From: Cupriavidus basilensis
Lineage (GTDB): Bacteria > Pseudomonadota > Gammaproteobacteria > Burkholderiales > Burkholderiaceae
Direction of reading: 5' to 3'
DNA: 64,000 nt
Assembly (NCBI RefSeq): GCF_000832305.1
Contig: NZ_CP010536.1
Location: 3,224,001-3,288,000, forward strand
The first letter of the stretch is position 1; each line of letters begins with the position of its first letter. Position numbers and translations under genes: made by a program. Of this stretch, positions 6,980-16,146 are shown piece after piece. The notes below the pieces were generated by a model, which did not search any database, had not been told where the DNA came from, and was given only the letters and a program-made list of their open reading frames with translations.

Positions 6980-8617
6980 TCAGTAGCTGGCGGTGACGCT
7001 GAAGTTCACGCGCGGGTCGCCGCGCTGCGTGCGTGGCCCGTCCTTGAGCGGATAGCCCAGGTCCAGGCGCCCGGTGACCTTCTGGCCGAGGCGGAACGTG
7101 GTGCCCACACCTACCGAGGCGAGCGAGAAATTGCTGTTCTGCTCGGGCAACGGATCGCGCAGGCGGACCTGGCCGGCATCGGCAAACAGGTAAGCACGCC
7201 AGTTTTCAACCACGGAAGTGAAGAAGGCCAGCGGTGGCGTGCGCATTTCCACGGACCCGACCACGCCATAGTCTCCGGTGGACTCGGCGGACAGGTAGCC
7301 GCGCACCGAGTTCATGCCGCCGGCTGCGATCTGCTCGTTCGAGACCAGTGGGGAATCCGTGATCTGGGCAGCCAGGCGCCAACCCAGCTGCGCGTTGCCC
7401 GCGAAGGTGTAGGCGCCATTGGTATCGCCCTTGAGCACCATGAAGCTCGGCGACGCCTTGTAGCGCTTGTTGTCGAATTGCAGCGCGGTGCTGCCGTAGC
7501 CAAGGAAGCTGCGCGTGCCCGCGACCAGCGACAGGTTCAGGCCATAGGTGCCGCGCTCCGTCTGGCCGAAGCCCGAGTAGCCGAGCGTGATCGGCGCGTA
7601 CTTGAGCGGGACCGTATTGCCGGTGCTGCCCAGGCGCGTCACCTCTTCGTTGTCCTTGAAGTCCACGCCCGCGCTGAATGCGTGCCACCACGCTCCGGTG
7701 TTCGGCACGGTGTAGGTGGCCTTCACGCCAACCGCATGGCCCTTGCCCAATACGTTCGTGCCGCCCGTCGTCGCGACGTTGCTGTCCGATTTGTAGCCAG
7801 AAGCCTCGAGGCCCCAGTTAGTGCCACGCAGCGGCGCCACATACGAGCCAGACCACACCTGGGTCTGGTTCAGGTCCTGCGGGGCGCCAAAGAAGCTGAC
7901 CGAGGCGCTGTGCCCCAGCTGCCAAAGGTTGTCGTGGCCCAGCGAAGCCGTGGCCCGCAGTTGCTTGGTATCCGCGCTGTAGTCGTTGTTCAGGCCCACG
8001 CTCGCCCGCCACGGGCTGCTGTCCTCGACCTTGAGGTCAACGTCCATGGTGCCAGGCAGCGCGCCCTGCTTGACCAGCGGCATCACCTGCCGGTTCGCGG
8101 TCCGGTTCAAGGCAGTGAGCTCCGTCTGCGCCTGGTTGAAGTCCGGCACCGTGCCCGGCGCCAGCGCGGGCACCTGCTCACGCACCTCTACCGGCGAGTT
8201 GTACTGCGCTCCCACCACACGCACGCGGCCCACCTTGGTCTCGCTCACCTGCAGAAAGACCACGCCGCCGACCGCCTGCTGCTCAGGCAGGTCCACGTAC
8301 ACCGACTGGAACCCCTTGGCCTGGTAGGCCGCCAGCAGCGCATCGCGCGCGCCCTCGATATCCTTCATCGTGCGCTTCGGCCCAAGGTAAGGCGTGACCG
8401 CGCGCTCGATCGCGCGCGCATCCAGCACCGTGTTCCCACGCACGATGTACTCGTTGATGTCGACGCGCCGTTGCGCATCGGCCTGCACGCCAGGCGTTGC
8501 CGCCTCGGTGGCAGCGGGGGCCTGCGCCATCGCGGTTCCCTGCGTCCCTAGTCCTAGCACCGCCAGACATAGCGCCCTCCAGCGCGCGGACGCATCGTTC
8601 TTGTTCTTGTCATGCAT
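6980..8617 (-). CDS. TpsB/FhaC/ShlB-like outer-membrane secretion protein
   Basis: The 545-residue product (start at 8617, AAGGGA about 12 bases upstream) has a signal peptide (about 1-32, ending AMAQA), two POTRA domains (about 52-125, VDINEYIVRGNTVL...; and 128-198, KVGRVRVVGAQYN...) and a 16-strand barrel (about 203-545) ending in Tyr. The L6 loop tetrad VRGY is present at 438-441 in GGMNSVRGYLSAE. These are the defining parts of two-partner secretion transporters, which export large beta-helical exoproteins across the outer membrane. It heads the operon; the ExbB fusion starts 67 bases later. No TpsA partner with a TPS domain is visible within the window, so the substrate is encoded elsewhere or the protein has been repurposed. 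Confidence 0.92.
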   Translation of the reverse strand: MHDKNKNDASARWRALCLAVLGLGTQGTAMAQAPAATEAATPGVQADAQRRVDINEYIVRGNTVLDARAIERAVTPYLGPKRTMKDIEGARDALLAAYQAKGFQSVYVDLPEQQAVGGVVFLQVSETKVGRVRVVGAQYNSPVEVREQVPALAPGTVPDFNQAQTELTALNRTANRQVMPLVKQGALPGTMDVDLKVEDSSPWRASVGLNNDYSADTKQLRATASLGHDNLWQLGHSASVSFFGAPQDLNQTQVWSGSYVAPLRGTNWGLEASGYKSDSNVATTGGTNVLGKGHAVGVKATYTVPNTGAWWHAFSAGVDFKDNEEVTRLGSTGNTVPLKYAPITLGYSGFGQTERGTYGLNLSLVAGTRSFLGYGSTALQFDNKRYKASPSFMVLKGDTNGAYTFAGNAQLGWRLAAQITDSPLVSNEQIAAGGMNSVRGYLSAESTGDYGVVGSVEMRTPPLAFFTSVVENWRAYLFADAGQVRLRDPLPEQNSNFSLASVGVGTTFRLGQKVTGRLDLGYPLKDGPRTQRGDPRVNFSVTASY

Positions 8618-8943
8618 GTGTTTGCTCAATCCCTTGCGAAACAATTGCCGTCGTTCCCTTGCGCCGGCGCCTCGACCAGAGGCAAGTCGTAAGCGATCGC
8701 ATCCGATGAGGCCATGATGAGCGGTCATCATTTCAGCGCCGCGTACGATTGGTTAGACGAACGGCCCGCGCGCCGACTGTCGTTTGTCACGAAAGCTTCA
8801 TGTGCTGGCGCGGAGCATGGCGATGCGCCTCGACGGCGGCGATATCGCAGGGCAATTGCATGCCGCGCCACCCGGAATGGAGCGCTACACTTCAGGCATA
8901 TCGTCAATGGCGTGGTTGGCAATCAATGAAGACGGAGCACGAA
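8618..8943 (+). other. Divergent intergenic region, 326 bases
   Basis: This gap separates the minus-strand secretion operon from a plus-strand small-gene group and must carry promoters for both directions. A 7-bp inverted repeat is annotated separately at 8714-8731. I see no convincing -35/-10 pair, tRNA or coding frame with a ribosome-binding site in it. Confidence 0.6.
8714..8731. promoter_or_regulatory. Candidate operator: 7-bp inverted repeat
   Basis: ATGATGA-gcgg-TCATCAT is a perfect inverted repeat with a 4-base spacer, about 97 bases upstream of the TpsB-like start and in the divergent gap. A symmetric site in this position could bind a dimeric regulator. No matching regulator gene is adjacent, so the assignment rests on symmetry and place only. 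Confidence 0.3.
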
Positions 8944-9276
8944 ATGCGCGGATGGCTGAACGCTGTAGTGATTGCCGCAGGTAGCCTTGGCGCGGCCTGC
9001 CCGCTACTCGCTGCGGAGGTATCCCCACCAACCGGGGATGGCACGGCGCGCTGCGTCGAGGTCGAAGTCAATGGCATGCGGGCCCCATCGTTTCCTTGCC
9101 TGACGCAGAAACTAAGTCCCAAGCCCGCCCCCGGCCAGCCGCCCTCGGAGCGCAAGCTGGCGTCCGAGGCCATCGTGGAGCGTCCCTCCAACGCCCTGGG
9201 GCTGTTCAACTACTCGGCGACCAGCCACCGCATGGGCAACACCTTCGGCACATCGGTCACGCCGCAACGGCCATAG
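8944..9276 (+). CDS. Small exported protein, unknown
   Basis: The 110-residue product starts at ATG 8944, chosen over an in-frame ATG at 8926 because GGAG lies 6 bases before it. It has a signal peptide (about 1-24, LNAVVIAAGSLGAACPLLAAE) and a mature part of about 86 residues that is Pro/Ser-rich with two cysteines (37 and 52, in RCVEVEVNG and FPCLTQKL), which could form a disulfide. I do not recognise the family. It is divergent from the secretion operon and 56 bases before another small gene, and may be a periplasmic accessory protein of the neighbouring machine; there is no direct evidence for that. Confidence 0.7.
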   Translation: MRGWLNAVVIAAGSLGAACPLLAAEVSPPTGDGTARCVEVEVNGMRAPSFPCLTQKLSPKPAPGQPPSERKLASEAIVERPSNALGLFNYSATSHRMGNTFGTSVTPQRP

Positions 9277-9332
9277 CCACGTTAGCGGCCGCAAGCTAGT
9301 TCATTCACCACGGATTCTTTAAAGGAAAAGAC

Positions 9333-9800
9333 GTGCCATTCATCATCGCCGGCCTCGCCTTGATCGGTGCCCTCATCTACGGCGCGGTCCGCCTGTACGC
9401 CACGGTGGCCGCAGCCTATGGCGCGATCGCCGGAACCGCTGCCGTCTTGTTCTGCGCGGCGCTGCTCGTGGCATTCGTCGCAAGCCTTGTCCGCCGCTAC
9501 CGCGCGATCCACGGCGTCAAGATCAAGGGCGAGCGCATCCTGTCGCTGGAGGGCGAGTGGGGGACGATGCGCGTGGATCCGGAACGCAAGCGTGGCGCGC
9601 TGGATGTCGATGGACAGCAGGCGAAGTTTATTTTTGCGGATATAGCGAGTGCCGCCGCGCTGGAGAACGGCACCGCATGGATGCTTGCCTTGCGCCTTGA
9701 ACACCAGGCGCAAGACAGTTGGCAGATCCCGATGGCAAGCCGGAAGGAAGCGTTGCGCTGGGCGAAGATATTCGACCTGGCCGCCGTGCAGAAGCTATGA
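9333..9800 (+). CDS. Small inner-membrane protein, unknown
   Basis: The 155-residue product starts with GTG at 9333, preceded by AAAGGAAAAG. Two hydrophobic helices (about 2-22 and 27-52) are followed by a basic stretch RRYRAIHGVKIKGERI and a soluble beta-rich cytoplasmic part (about 65-155) that ends WAKIFDLAAVQKL. No catalytic motif was recognised. It lies 56 bases after the small exported protein on the same strand, so they may be co-transcribed. Confidence 0.65.
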   Translation: MPFIIAGLALIGALIYGAVRLYATVAAAYGAIAGTAAVLFCAALLVAFVASLVRRYRAIHGVKIKGERILSLEGEWGTMRVDPERKRGALDVDGQQAKFIFADIASAAALENGTAWMLALRLEHQAQDSWQIPMASRKEALRWAKIFDLAAVQKL

Positions 9801-10126
9801 AGGCCTGGTGCTGCGCGGCTCGCCCGAGCGGCACGGACGGCAACGCCATCGGAGCGAACGCGCCTGCCTCGGTGCGGGCCTGAGCGGGCGCAATGCCGCC
9901 TTGCGTGTTCAGGCGCTGAACGCAATGCACTTCCGCTAGCAAGCCCACCCCTTTCGGAACTCGTCGCCTGCAACAGCAATACATGGGCTCAACCACAGGC
10001 GCGCGGCAAAAAATGATCACTGGAATTCTGCAAGCCTGACGGCTACGCTGATAGGCGGACCGTTGCGCCAGGTGAGCGCGCGAGGGTCGTCGGCTTTACA
10101 TCGACTTTGATTGGAAGGAGTCATCC
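9801..10126 (+). other. Intergenic region, 326 bases, nothing recognised
   Basis: The gap between two small plus-strand genes contains no frame with a plausible ribosome-binding site, no tRNA-like fold and no strong inverted repeat that I can see. The promoter for the downstream repeat-protein gene is expected here but no clear -35/-10 pair stands out. Confidence 0.5.
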
Positions 10127-10489
10127 ATGAAGATCGCTATCGCAGTGGCAATTGCAGTTCTCCTGCCGGGTACCGTCTACGCCGCAGGCCCCGCAAATCC
10201 AGCGGATCGCTACGACTACAACATGCGTAGCACCAACAAGGACGGCTATGTGCCGGACCCTCAGCGCACGACCAATAAAGACGGCTACGTACCCGACGCC
10301 GAACGCGCTACCAACAAGGACGGCTACGTGCCAGACACCGCAAAGGCCAACGACAAGTTTGACCCGTACACCCAGGGTGCCAACCAGAACACGGCCTCGG
10401 CGCTCACCGACTCAAAGGCTTCTACCAAGAAGCCGGCTGGCAAGGCGCCAAGCCAGAAGAAATCGCCCACTGCCGGCATGGACAAATAG
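10127..10489 (+). CDS. Small exported protein with three 13-residue repeats
   Basis: The 120-residue product has a strong ribosome-binding site (GGAAGGAG, 7-8 bases upstream) and a signal peptide (about 1-20, ending VYAAG). Residues 36-74 are three tandem 13-residue units, each starting TNKDGYVPD, encoded by 39-bp repeats at 10232-10348. The remainder is a Lys/Ser/Pro-rich tail ending KKSPTAGMDK. The N-K-D-G core resembles acidic metal-binding loops, but each unit has only two acidic residues, so calcium binding is only a possibility. No family was recognised. A transcription terminator and the tRNA gene lie downstream on the other strand. Confidence 0.75.
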   Translation: MKIAIAVAIAVLLPGTVYAAGPANPADRYDYNMRSTNKDGYVPDPQRTTNKDGYVPDAERATNKDGYVPDTAKANDKFDPYTQGANQNTASALTDSKASTKKPAGKAPSQKKSPTAGMDK

Positions 10490-10619
10490 CGCGGCCTGCT
10501 TAGCCAAAGTCCGACGCGGCGACAAGGGTGCAATAAAGCGGCGATAAGGCGGCTGTATAGCTGCAATGCAGCGGTGGCCGGGCCACGATTCGCAAGTCCG
10601 CGCAAACGCCGCGGCAAAG

Positions 10620-10651
10620 AAAAAGCCCCGCAGGAATCTGCGGGGCTTTTT
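10620..10651 (-). terminator. Intrinsic terminator after rpoD-tRNA; likely bidirectional
   Basis: A 14-bp stem (AAAAAGCCCCGCAG pairing with CTGCGGGGCTTTTT) with a GAAT loop, flanked by A and T runs on both sides. It ends minus-strand transcription just past the tRNA gene and can also stop plus-strand transcription from the repeat-protein gene. Confidence 0.88.
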
Positions 10652-10657
10652 CAACAA

Positions 10658-10736
<79 letters not shown>

Positions 10737-10763
10737 TGGAAAGTCAGACCGGCATGATACCGA

Positions 10764-13316
10764 TCAACTGCCTTCAAGGAAACTCTTTAGCTTATCGGAG
10801 CGGCTCGGGTGACGCAGCTTGCGCAATGCCTTGGCTTCTATTTGGCGGATCCGCTCGCGGGTGACGTCGAACTGCTTGCCGACTTCTTCCAGCGTGTGGT
10901 CCGTGCTCATCTCGATGCCGAAACGCATGCGCAGCACCTTGGCTTCGCGCGGCGTGAGCGAATCCAGCACGTCCTTGACGACGTCGCGCATGGAGCCGTG
11001 CAGCGCCGCTTCGGCCGGGGCCAGCGTGTTGGTGTCTTCGATGAAGTCGCCAAGATGGGAGTCGTCGTCGTCACCGATCGGCGTTTCCATGGAGATCGGT
11101 TCCTTCGCGATCTTCATGATCTTGCGGATCTTGTCTTCCGGCATCTCCATCTTCTCGGCCAGCGTTGCCGGATCCGGCTCGTTGCCGGTTTCCTGCAGGA
11201 TCTGGCGCGAGATGCGGTTCATCTTGTTGATCGTTTCGATCATGTGCACCGGGATACGGATGGTGCGCGCCTGATCGGCGATCGAGCGGGTGATGGCCTG
11301 GCGGATCCACCACGTCGCGTAGGTCGAGAACTTGTAGCCGCGGCGGTATTCGAACTTGTCCACCGCCTTCATCAGGCCGATATTGCCTTCCTGGATCAGG
11401 TCGAGGAACTGCAGGCCGCGGTTGGTGTACTTCTTGGCGATGGAGATGACCAGGCGCAGGTTGGCCTCGGTCATCTCGCGCTTGGCTTCGCGGGCGCGCT
11501 TCTCGCCCTCGCTCATCTTGCGGTTGACTTCCTTGAGTTCCTTGAGCGGCAGCACCACGCGCATCTGCAGGTCGATCAGCTTTTGCTGCAGCTCGCGCAC
11601 GGCCGGCACATTACGTTCGACGATGGTGCTGTACGGCTTGCCGTCTTTGATAATCGTGTCGATCCACTCGAGGTTGGTCTCATTGCCCGGGAAACGGGCG
11701 ACGAAATCCGCACGCGGCATGCCACACTTGTCCACCACGATCTTCAGGATGGAGCGCTCGAGCTTGCGCACCTCGTCCACCTGACCACGCAGCGTGTCGC
11801 ACAGGCGCTCGACGTTGCGGGCAGTGAAGCGGATGCTCATCAGCTCGTTCAGGATGGCTTCCTGGGCCTTGACGTAGGACTTGGACTTGTAGCCTTCCTT
11901 CTCGAACGAGCGGCGCATCTTGTCGAACTGCTCGGCGATCACGCGGAATTTTTCCAGCGCGGCCAGCTTCAGTTCCTCGAGCTGGCGTGCCGAGGCAGCC
12001 AGGCCGCCAGCATCCTCATCCTCGTCTTCGTCCGATTCCTCGCCGTCAGACTCCAGCTCGTCTTCCTCGGCAGCCGCCACCACGGCCGGAGCCGGCGGGG
12101 CCACGGGCACGTCCGCGGCGTTCGGGTCGATCAGGCCGTCGACGAACTCGTCGATCTTGATTTCATCGCTGGCAACGCGCTCGGCCAGGGCCAGGATCTC
12201 GGAGATCGTGACCGGGCAGGCGGAGATCGCCATCACCATGTCTTTCAGGCCGGCCTCGATGCGCTTAGCGATCTCAATTTCGCCTTCGCGCGTCAGCAGC
12301 TCCACCGTGCCCATCTCGCGCATGTACATGCGCACGGGGTCGGTGGTGCGGCCGAACTCCGAGTCAACGGTTGAAAGTGCCGCCTCAGCCTCTTCCTCCG
12401 CTTCTTCCTCGCTGGTGGCCGACGGTGCGTTGTCGTTGAGCAGCAGCGTTTCGGCGTCCGGCGCTTGTTCGTAGACGGCAATGCCGATGTCGTTGAGCGT
12501 GGCGACCAGCGTGTCGATCGTTTCCGAATCGACCATGTCGTCCGGCAGGTGATCGTTGATTTCCGCGTACGTCAGGTAGCCGCGCGACTTGCCGAGCTTG
12601 ATCAGCGCCTTGAGCTTCTGGCGGCGTACTTCCAGTTCTTCCTCGGTACCCTGCTGCGTCGAAGCGAACTCCTTGAGCAGGGCCTTTTCCTTGGCCTTGC
12701 GGTCGCGAGCCTTTTGCTTGTCGCTCTTGGGCGCGGCAGTCGGCGTTGCTGCCGCGGGGATCTCGTCTTCGTAAAGCTCTTCAGTCACGTCGTCTGGTGT
12801 GCTGTCGTCGCGCTGCGCTCCGGCCTTGGGCTTGCGGCCACGCTTCTTCGGCTCCGGCTTGACTGCCGGAGCGGCGGGACGCTCGGATGCAACGGGGGCG
12901 GAAGTTGTGGCATTCGGCGTGGCCTCGGGCTCGGCGGCGCCTGGCTTGGCGTCTCCGGTCTTGGCGCTGGTCGCTGCCGCTTTCTTGCTCTCGACTTCGG
13001 TATTCTGCTGTTTCGCCACGGTAATACTCTTGCCTTTCACAGGTACAGATGCGGCGTTCTTGCCGCTTGTATTGGCGCTATCGCCGCTCTCGTGTGCCGA
13101 AGTCGAGGGCTTCAGGTTTTCGGATAGGTGGATCCCGGTGGAAGTGGACGCTGCGGGCGCCTTGGCGCTCAGAGCTGTCTTGGCAGGCACAGGCTGGGCT
13201 GGCGCCTTGACTGACGCAGCTGTCTTCGCAGCCGCCGTTGTTTTCACGGACGCCTTGCCGCTCCCCGACTGGGGAGTTTTAGTGGAAACCTTTTCGGTTG
13301 CTTTGGCCTTTGCCAT
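10764..13316 (-). CDS. rpoD: RNA polymerase primary sigma factor RpoD (sigma-70)
   Basis: With ATG at 13316 the product is 850 residues. The first 170 or so are Lys/Ala/Ser/Thr-rich and low in complexity, then come region 1.1 ([27 protein letters not shown]), region 1.2 ([29 protein letters not shown]), an acidic non-conserved insert, regions 2.1-2.4 ([38 protein letters not shown]), region 3 ([15 protein letters not shown]) and region 4 ([45 protein letters not shown]). This directs transcription of housekeeping genes. An in-frame GTG at 13334 is an alternative start. It is the last protein gene of rpsU-yqeY-dnaG-rpoD, 210 bases after dnaG, so it may also have its own promoter in that gap. 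The N-terminal extension is longer than in E. coli (613 residues). Confidence 0.98.
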   Translation of the reverse strand: MAKAKATEKVSTKTPQSGSGKASVKTTAAAKTAASVKAPAQPVPAKTALSAKAPAASTSTGIHLSENLKPSTSAHESGDSANTSGKNAASVPVKGKSITVAKQQNTEVESKKAAATSAKTGDAKPGAAEPEATPNATTSAPVASERPAAPAVKPEPKKRGRKPKAGAQRDDSTPDDVTEELYEDEIPAAATPTAAPKSDKQKARDRKAKEKALLKEFASTQQGTEEELEVRRQKLKALIKLGKSRGYLTYAEINDHLPDDMVDSETIDTLVATLNDIGIAVYEQAPDAETLLLNDNAPSATSEEEAEEEAEAALSTVDSEFGRTTDPVRMYMREMGTVELLTREGEIEIAKRIEAGLKDMVMAISACPVTISEILALAERVASDEIKIDEFVDGLIDPNAADVPVAPPAPAVVAAAEEDELESDGEESDEDEDEDAGGLAASARQLEELKLAALEKFRVIAEQFDKMRRSFEKEGYKSKSYVKAQEAILNELMSIRFTARNVERLCDTLRGQVDEVRKLERSILKIVVDKCGMPRADFVARFPGNETNLEWIDTIIKDGKPYSTIVERNVPAVRELQQKLIDLQMRVVLPLKELKEVNRKMSEGEKRAREAKREMTEANLRLVISIAKKYTNRGLQFLDLIQEGNIGLMKAVDKFEYRRGYKFSTYATWWIRQAITRSIADQARTIRIPVHMIETINKMNRISRQILQETGNEPDPATLAEKMEMPEDKIRKIMKIAKEPISMETPIGDDDDSHLGDFIEDTNTLAPAEAALHGSMRDVVKDVLDSLTPREAKVLRMRFGIEMSTDHTLEEVGKQFDVTRERIRQIEAKALRKLRHPSRSDKLKSFLEGS

Positions 13317-13526
13317 TGGCACGCTCACTTTCACCAGAAGGGGAGAGAAAGATCTCGCTATCCAAACCGGCTATTGTAGCACTAGCAATTAGCCGGCTTC
13401 CTAACAGGTGAGGTTTTCACCTGAAAAATCAAGGCTTAAGCGTAGCCAGGCCGCGCCAAACCTTCACTTATTTGTCACCACCCACCTTGCCCGACCTACC
13501 GGACGGTCAATCGGATTCAGCCCGAT

Positions 13527-15341
13527 TCAACCCAACTGCCGACGGCGATTGATCTCGCTGACCAGCCATCGCATGCGGCTCTTGCCTTGCTCATCCGCGG
13601 TGCCCATGATCACCGACTGCTGGAGCATGTCGAGCTCGCGGCGCAACGGCCCCGCCAGCAGCTTGGCGATGGCGGTATCGAACTCCTGCTCGGCAGGTTC
13701 CTCATCGATCTCTTCGCGCAGTACCGCGGCGCGCACATTGGCGTAGACCTCGGCGTACGGCGACTGCGCCAGATGCTCGCTAAAGGCCGCGAAGTTCACC
13801 TCGCCCCGCAACTCGTCGCACGCTGACACCAGATGCGCCAGCACTTCGGCATCGGCCTGCTCGTCTTCCAGCAGCAGGGCCCGGCTATCGGCGTCGAGCC
13901 GGCTCGACAGCTGCGGGTAGCGCATCAGCAACTGCAGCACCCGCTGCTCCAGCCCGGTGGGGGCCTGGCGCTTGGTGCGCGGCCGCGGCTGGGCAAAACG
14001 CCCGACCCGTGCCGGGTCGCTCGCCAGCCCGCAGACGGCTTCGATTTCGGCCGGCGTGGTGCCGGTGGCATCGGCCAGCTCGCGCACGATCTGCAGCCGC
14101 AGGCCGCCTGCGGGCATGGACTGCAGCAGCGGCTTGGCCTCGTACTGGGCACGGGCGCGCCCTTCGGCCTGACGCAGCTCCTGCCCCTCCGACACCACCT
14201 GCAGCAAGAAGCGCGACAGCGGCATGGCATCGCGCACCTGCGCGGCAAACGCGTCGGTGCCCTGCTCGCGCACATAGCTGTCCGGGTCGTGCTCGGCGGG
14301 CAGGAACAGGAAGCGGATGGTCTTGTTGTCCGCCACGTACGGCAGGCAGGCCTCCAGGGCCCGGCGCGCCGCACGGCGCCCGGCGGCGTCGCCGTCGAAC
14401 GAGAACACCACGGCATCGGTCTGGCGCAACAGCTTTTGCACATGCACCGCCGTGCAGGCCGTGCCCAGCGTGGCCACGGCGTTGGCAAAGCCCAGCTGCG
14501 CCAGGGCCACCACGTCCATATAGCCTTCGACCACCAAAACATAGCCGGTTTCCCGGATCGCATGGCGGGCCTCGAACAGGCCATACAGCTCGGTGCCTTT
14601 GCTGAACAGGGGCGTTTCCGGCGAATTCAGGTACTTGGGCTCGCCCTGCCCCATCACCCGCCCGCCAAAGCCGATCACCTGGCCCTTGGTGCTGCGGATG
14701 GGAAACATGATGCGGTCCCGGAAGCGGTCGTAGCGCCGCGGCTTGCCGTCGGCGTCGCGCTTCTCGGCGCTTTCGATCATCAGGCCGGCTTCCACCAGCG
14801 GCCCGGCGATCGCATCGTCGCGGTAATTGCCGAACACCGGCTCCAGTCCCTGCCAGTCGTCCGGGGCATAGCCCAGGCCAAACTGCGCCGCGATCTCGCC
14901 GGTCAGGCCGCGGCTCTTGAGGTACTGGATCGCCTGCGGCGCGCTGCGCAACTGCTTGCGGTAGAACTCGGTCGCGCGGGTCATGGCATCGGACAGCGCC
15001 AGCGAGCGCGCCTGCACTTCGGCACGCTGGGCCGGCGCCAGCCGGTCACGCTCCTCGGGCACGGACAGGCCGACCGATTGCGCCAACTCGCGTACTGCAT
15101 CGGGGTAGGATTGCCCCGAGTATTCCATCAGGAAGCCGATGGCCGAGCCATGCGCCGCGCAACCAAAGCAGTGATAGAACTGCTTGGTCGGCGAGACCGT
15201 GAACGACGGCGACTTCTCGTTGTGAAAGGGGCAGAGCCCCATGAAGTTGGCGCCGCCCTTCTTCAACTGCACGTACTTGCCCACCACATCGACTATGTCG
15301 ACACGGTTGAGCAGGTCCTGAATGAAGGATTGCGGAATCAC
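13527..15341 (-). CDS. dnaG: DNA primase DnaG
   Basis: The 604-residue product has an N-terminal zinc-binding domain (CPFH at 37-40 and HCFGC at 57-61), a TOPRIM catalytic domain (VVEGYMDVVAL; FSFDGDAAGRRAARRALE) and a C-terminal helicase-interacting domain. It makes RNA primers at the replication fork and docks on DnaB. Length and layout match beta-proteobacterial DnaG. It is in the macromolecular synthesis order between yqeY and rpoD, tying replication priming to transcription and translation genes. Confidence 0.98.
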   Translation of the reverse strand: MIPQSFIQDLLNRVDIVDVVGKYVQLKKGGANFMGLCPFHNEKSPSFTVSPTKQFYHCFGCAAHGSAIGFLMEYSGQSYPDAVRELAQSVGLSVPEERDRLAPAQRAEVQARSLALSDAMTRATEFYRKQLRSAPQAIQYLKSRGLTGEIAAQFGLGYAPDDWQGLEPVFGNYRDDAIAGPLVEAGLMIESAEKRDADGKPRRYDRFRDRIMFPIRSTKGQVIGFGGRVMGQGEPKYLNSPETPLFSKGTELYGLFEARHAIRETGYVLVVEGYMDVVALAQLGFANAVATLGTACTAVHVQKLLRQTDAVVFSFDGDAAGRRAARRALEACLPYVADNKTIRFLFLPAEHDPDSYVREQGTDAFAAQVRDAMPLSRFLLQVVSEGQELRQAEGRARAQYEAKPLLQSMPAGGLRLQIVRELADATGTTPAEIEAVCGLASDPARVGRFAQPRPRTKRQAPTGLEQRVLQLLMRYPQLSSRLDADSRALLLEDEQADAEVLAHLVSACDELRGEVNFAAFSEHLAQSPYAEVYANVRAAVLREEIDEEPAEQEFDTAIAKLLAGPLRRELDMLQQSVIMGTADEQGKSRMRWLVSEINRRRQLG

Positions 15342-15566
15342 CCGGCTTGTCGTCCTATGGCCGAACTGCCCGTGGAACCGGGCAGCGGCGATATCTGGTT
15401 CATGAAGTGCGTGACCGGCACTGCGCTTTCCTGCCTCTTAACATTACATTGTAGTGCAGACGCAACGGATTGCAGCCAGCGCCGGCGAGGGGTGCCTGGC
15501 AAAAAGTGCCTTTAGCTGTACTCCGCAGCCTCCCGCCGCCAAGTGCCAGCTAGCGCCCCGCCCCGG

Positions 15567-16016
15567 TCAACGCCCCGCCAGCGCAGCCTTGACCAGACCG
15601 GAGACGGCGGTCATGTCGGCACGGCCGGCCAGTTTGGCCTTGAGCACGGCCATGACCTTACCCATGTCCTGCGGGCCGGTGGCGCCGGTTTCCGTGACCG
15701 CGGCCTGCACTTCGGCGGCCACTTCCGCATCCGACAGGGCCGCCGGCATGTAGACCTTGAGCACTTCGATTTCCGCGCTCTCCTTGTCAGCCAGGTCGGT
15801 GCGGCCGGCCTGGGTGAACTGGGAGATGGAGTCCTTGCGCTGCTTGATCAGCTTTTCGATCACGGCCTGCACGGCGGTGTCGTCGAGCTCGATGCGCTCA
15901 TCCACTTCCCGTTGCTTGATGGCGGCCAGCAGCAGGCGGATGGTGCCGAGGCGCTCGGTCTCGCGGGCACGCATGGCGGCCTTCATGTCTTCGGTTACAC
16001 GGGCTTTGAGGGACAT
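15567..16016 (-). CDS. GatB/YqeY domain protein
   Basis: The 149-residue product, starting MSLKARVTEDMKAAMRARE at 16016, has the family's usual length of about 148 and its signatures (RLGTIRLLLAAIKQREVDER; AEIEVLKVYMP; DMGKVMAVLKAKLAGRADM). YqeY resembles the tail domain of the GatB amidotransferase subunit that contacts tRNA, but its own role is not settled. It sits between rpsU and dnaG, the normal place for it in many bacteria, and is separated from rpsU by a terminator-like hairpin and from dnaG by 225 bases. Confidence 0.93.
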   Translation of the reverse strand: MSLKARVTEDMKAAMRARETERLGTIRLLLAAIKQREVDERIELDDTAVQAVIEKLIKQRKDSISQFTQAGRTDLADKESAEIEVLKVYMPAALSDAEVAAEVQAAVTETGATGPQDMGKVMAVLKAKLAGRADMTAVSGLVKAALAGR

Positions 16017-16087
16017 CGCATTATTCCAGGAAAGTGAGGGCGGGACGGTGCCGGCCGGGCGCAACGCCGGCCGTCGGGCCGCCAATG

Positions 16088-16124
16088 CAAAAACCCGCCG
16101 GAGCGTTGCCCACAGCGGGTTTTG
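16088..16124 (-). terminator. Terminator or attenuator between rpsU and yqeY
   Basis: On the minus strand AAAACCCGC pairs with GCGGGTTTT around a 16-base loop, followed by further T residues. It lies between rpsU and yqeY and would reduce read-through, letting rpsU be expressed far above yqeY-dnaG-rpoD. Confidence 0.7.
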
Positions 16125-16146
16125 ATGCGGAACGCGAAGGGTACGC

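Noticed and set aside
4264..6996. Plus-strand open frame of 910 codons antisense to the ExbB fusion, ExbD and TonB-like genes
   Set aside because: It spans three well-supported minus-strand genes, has no recognisable domain and is His/Arg/Ala-rich as expected for antisense of a high-GC coding region.
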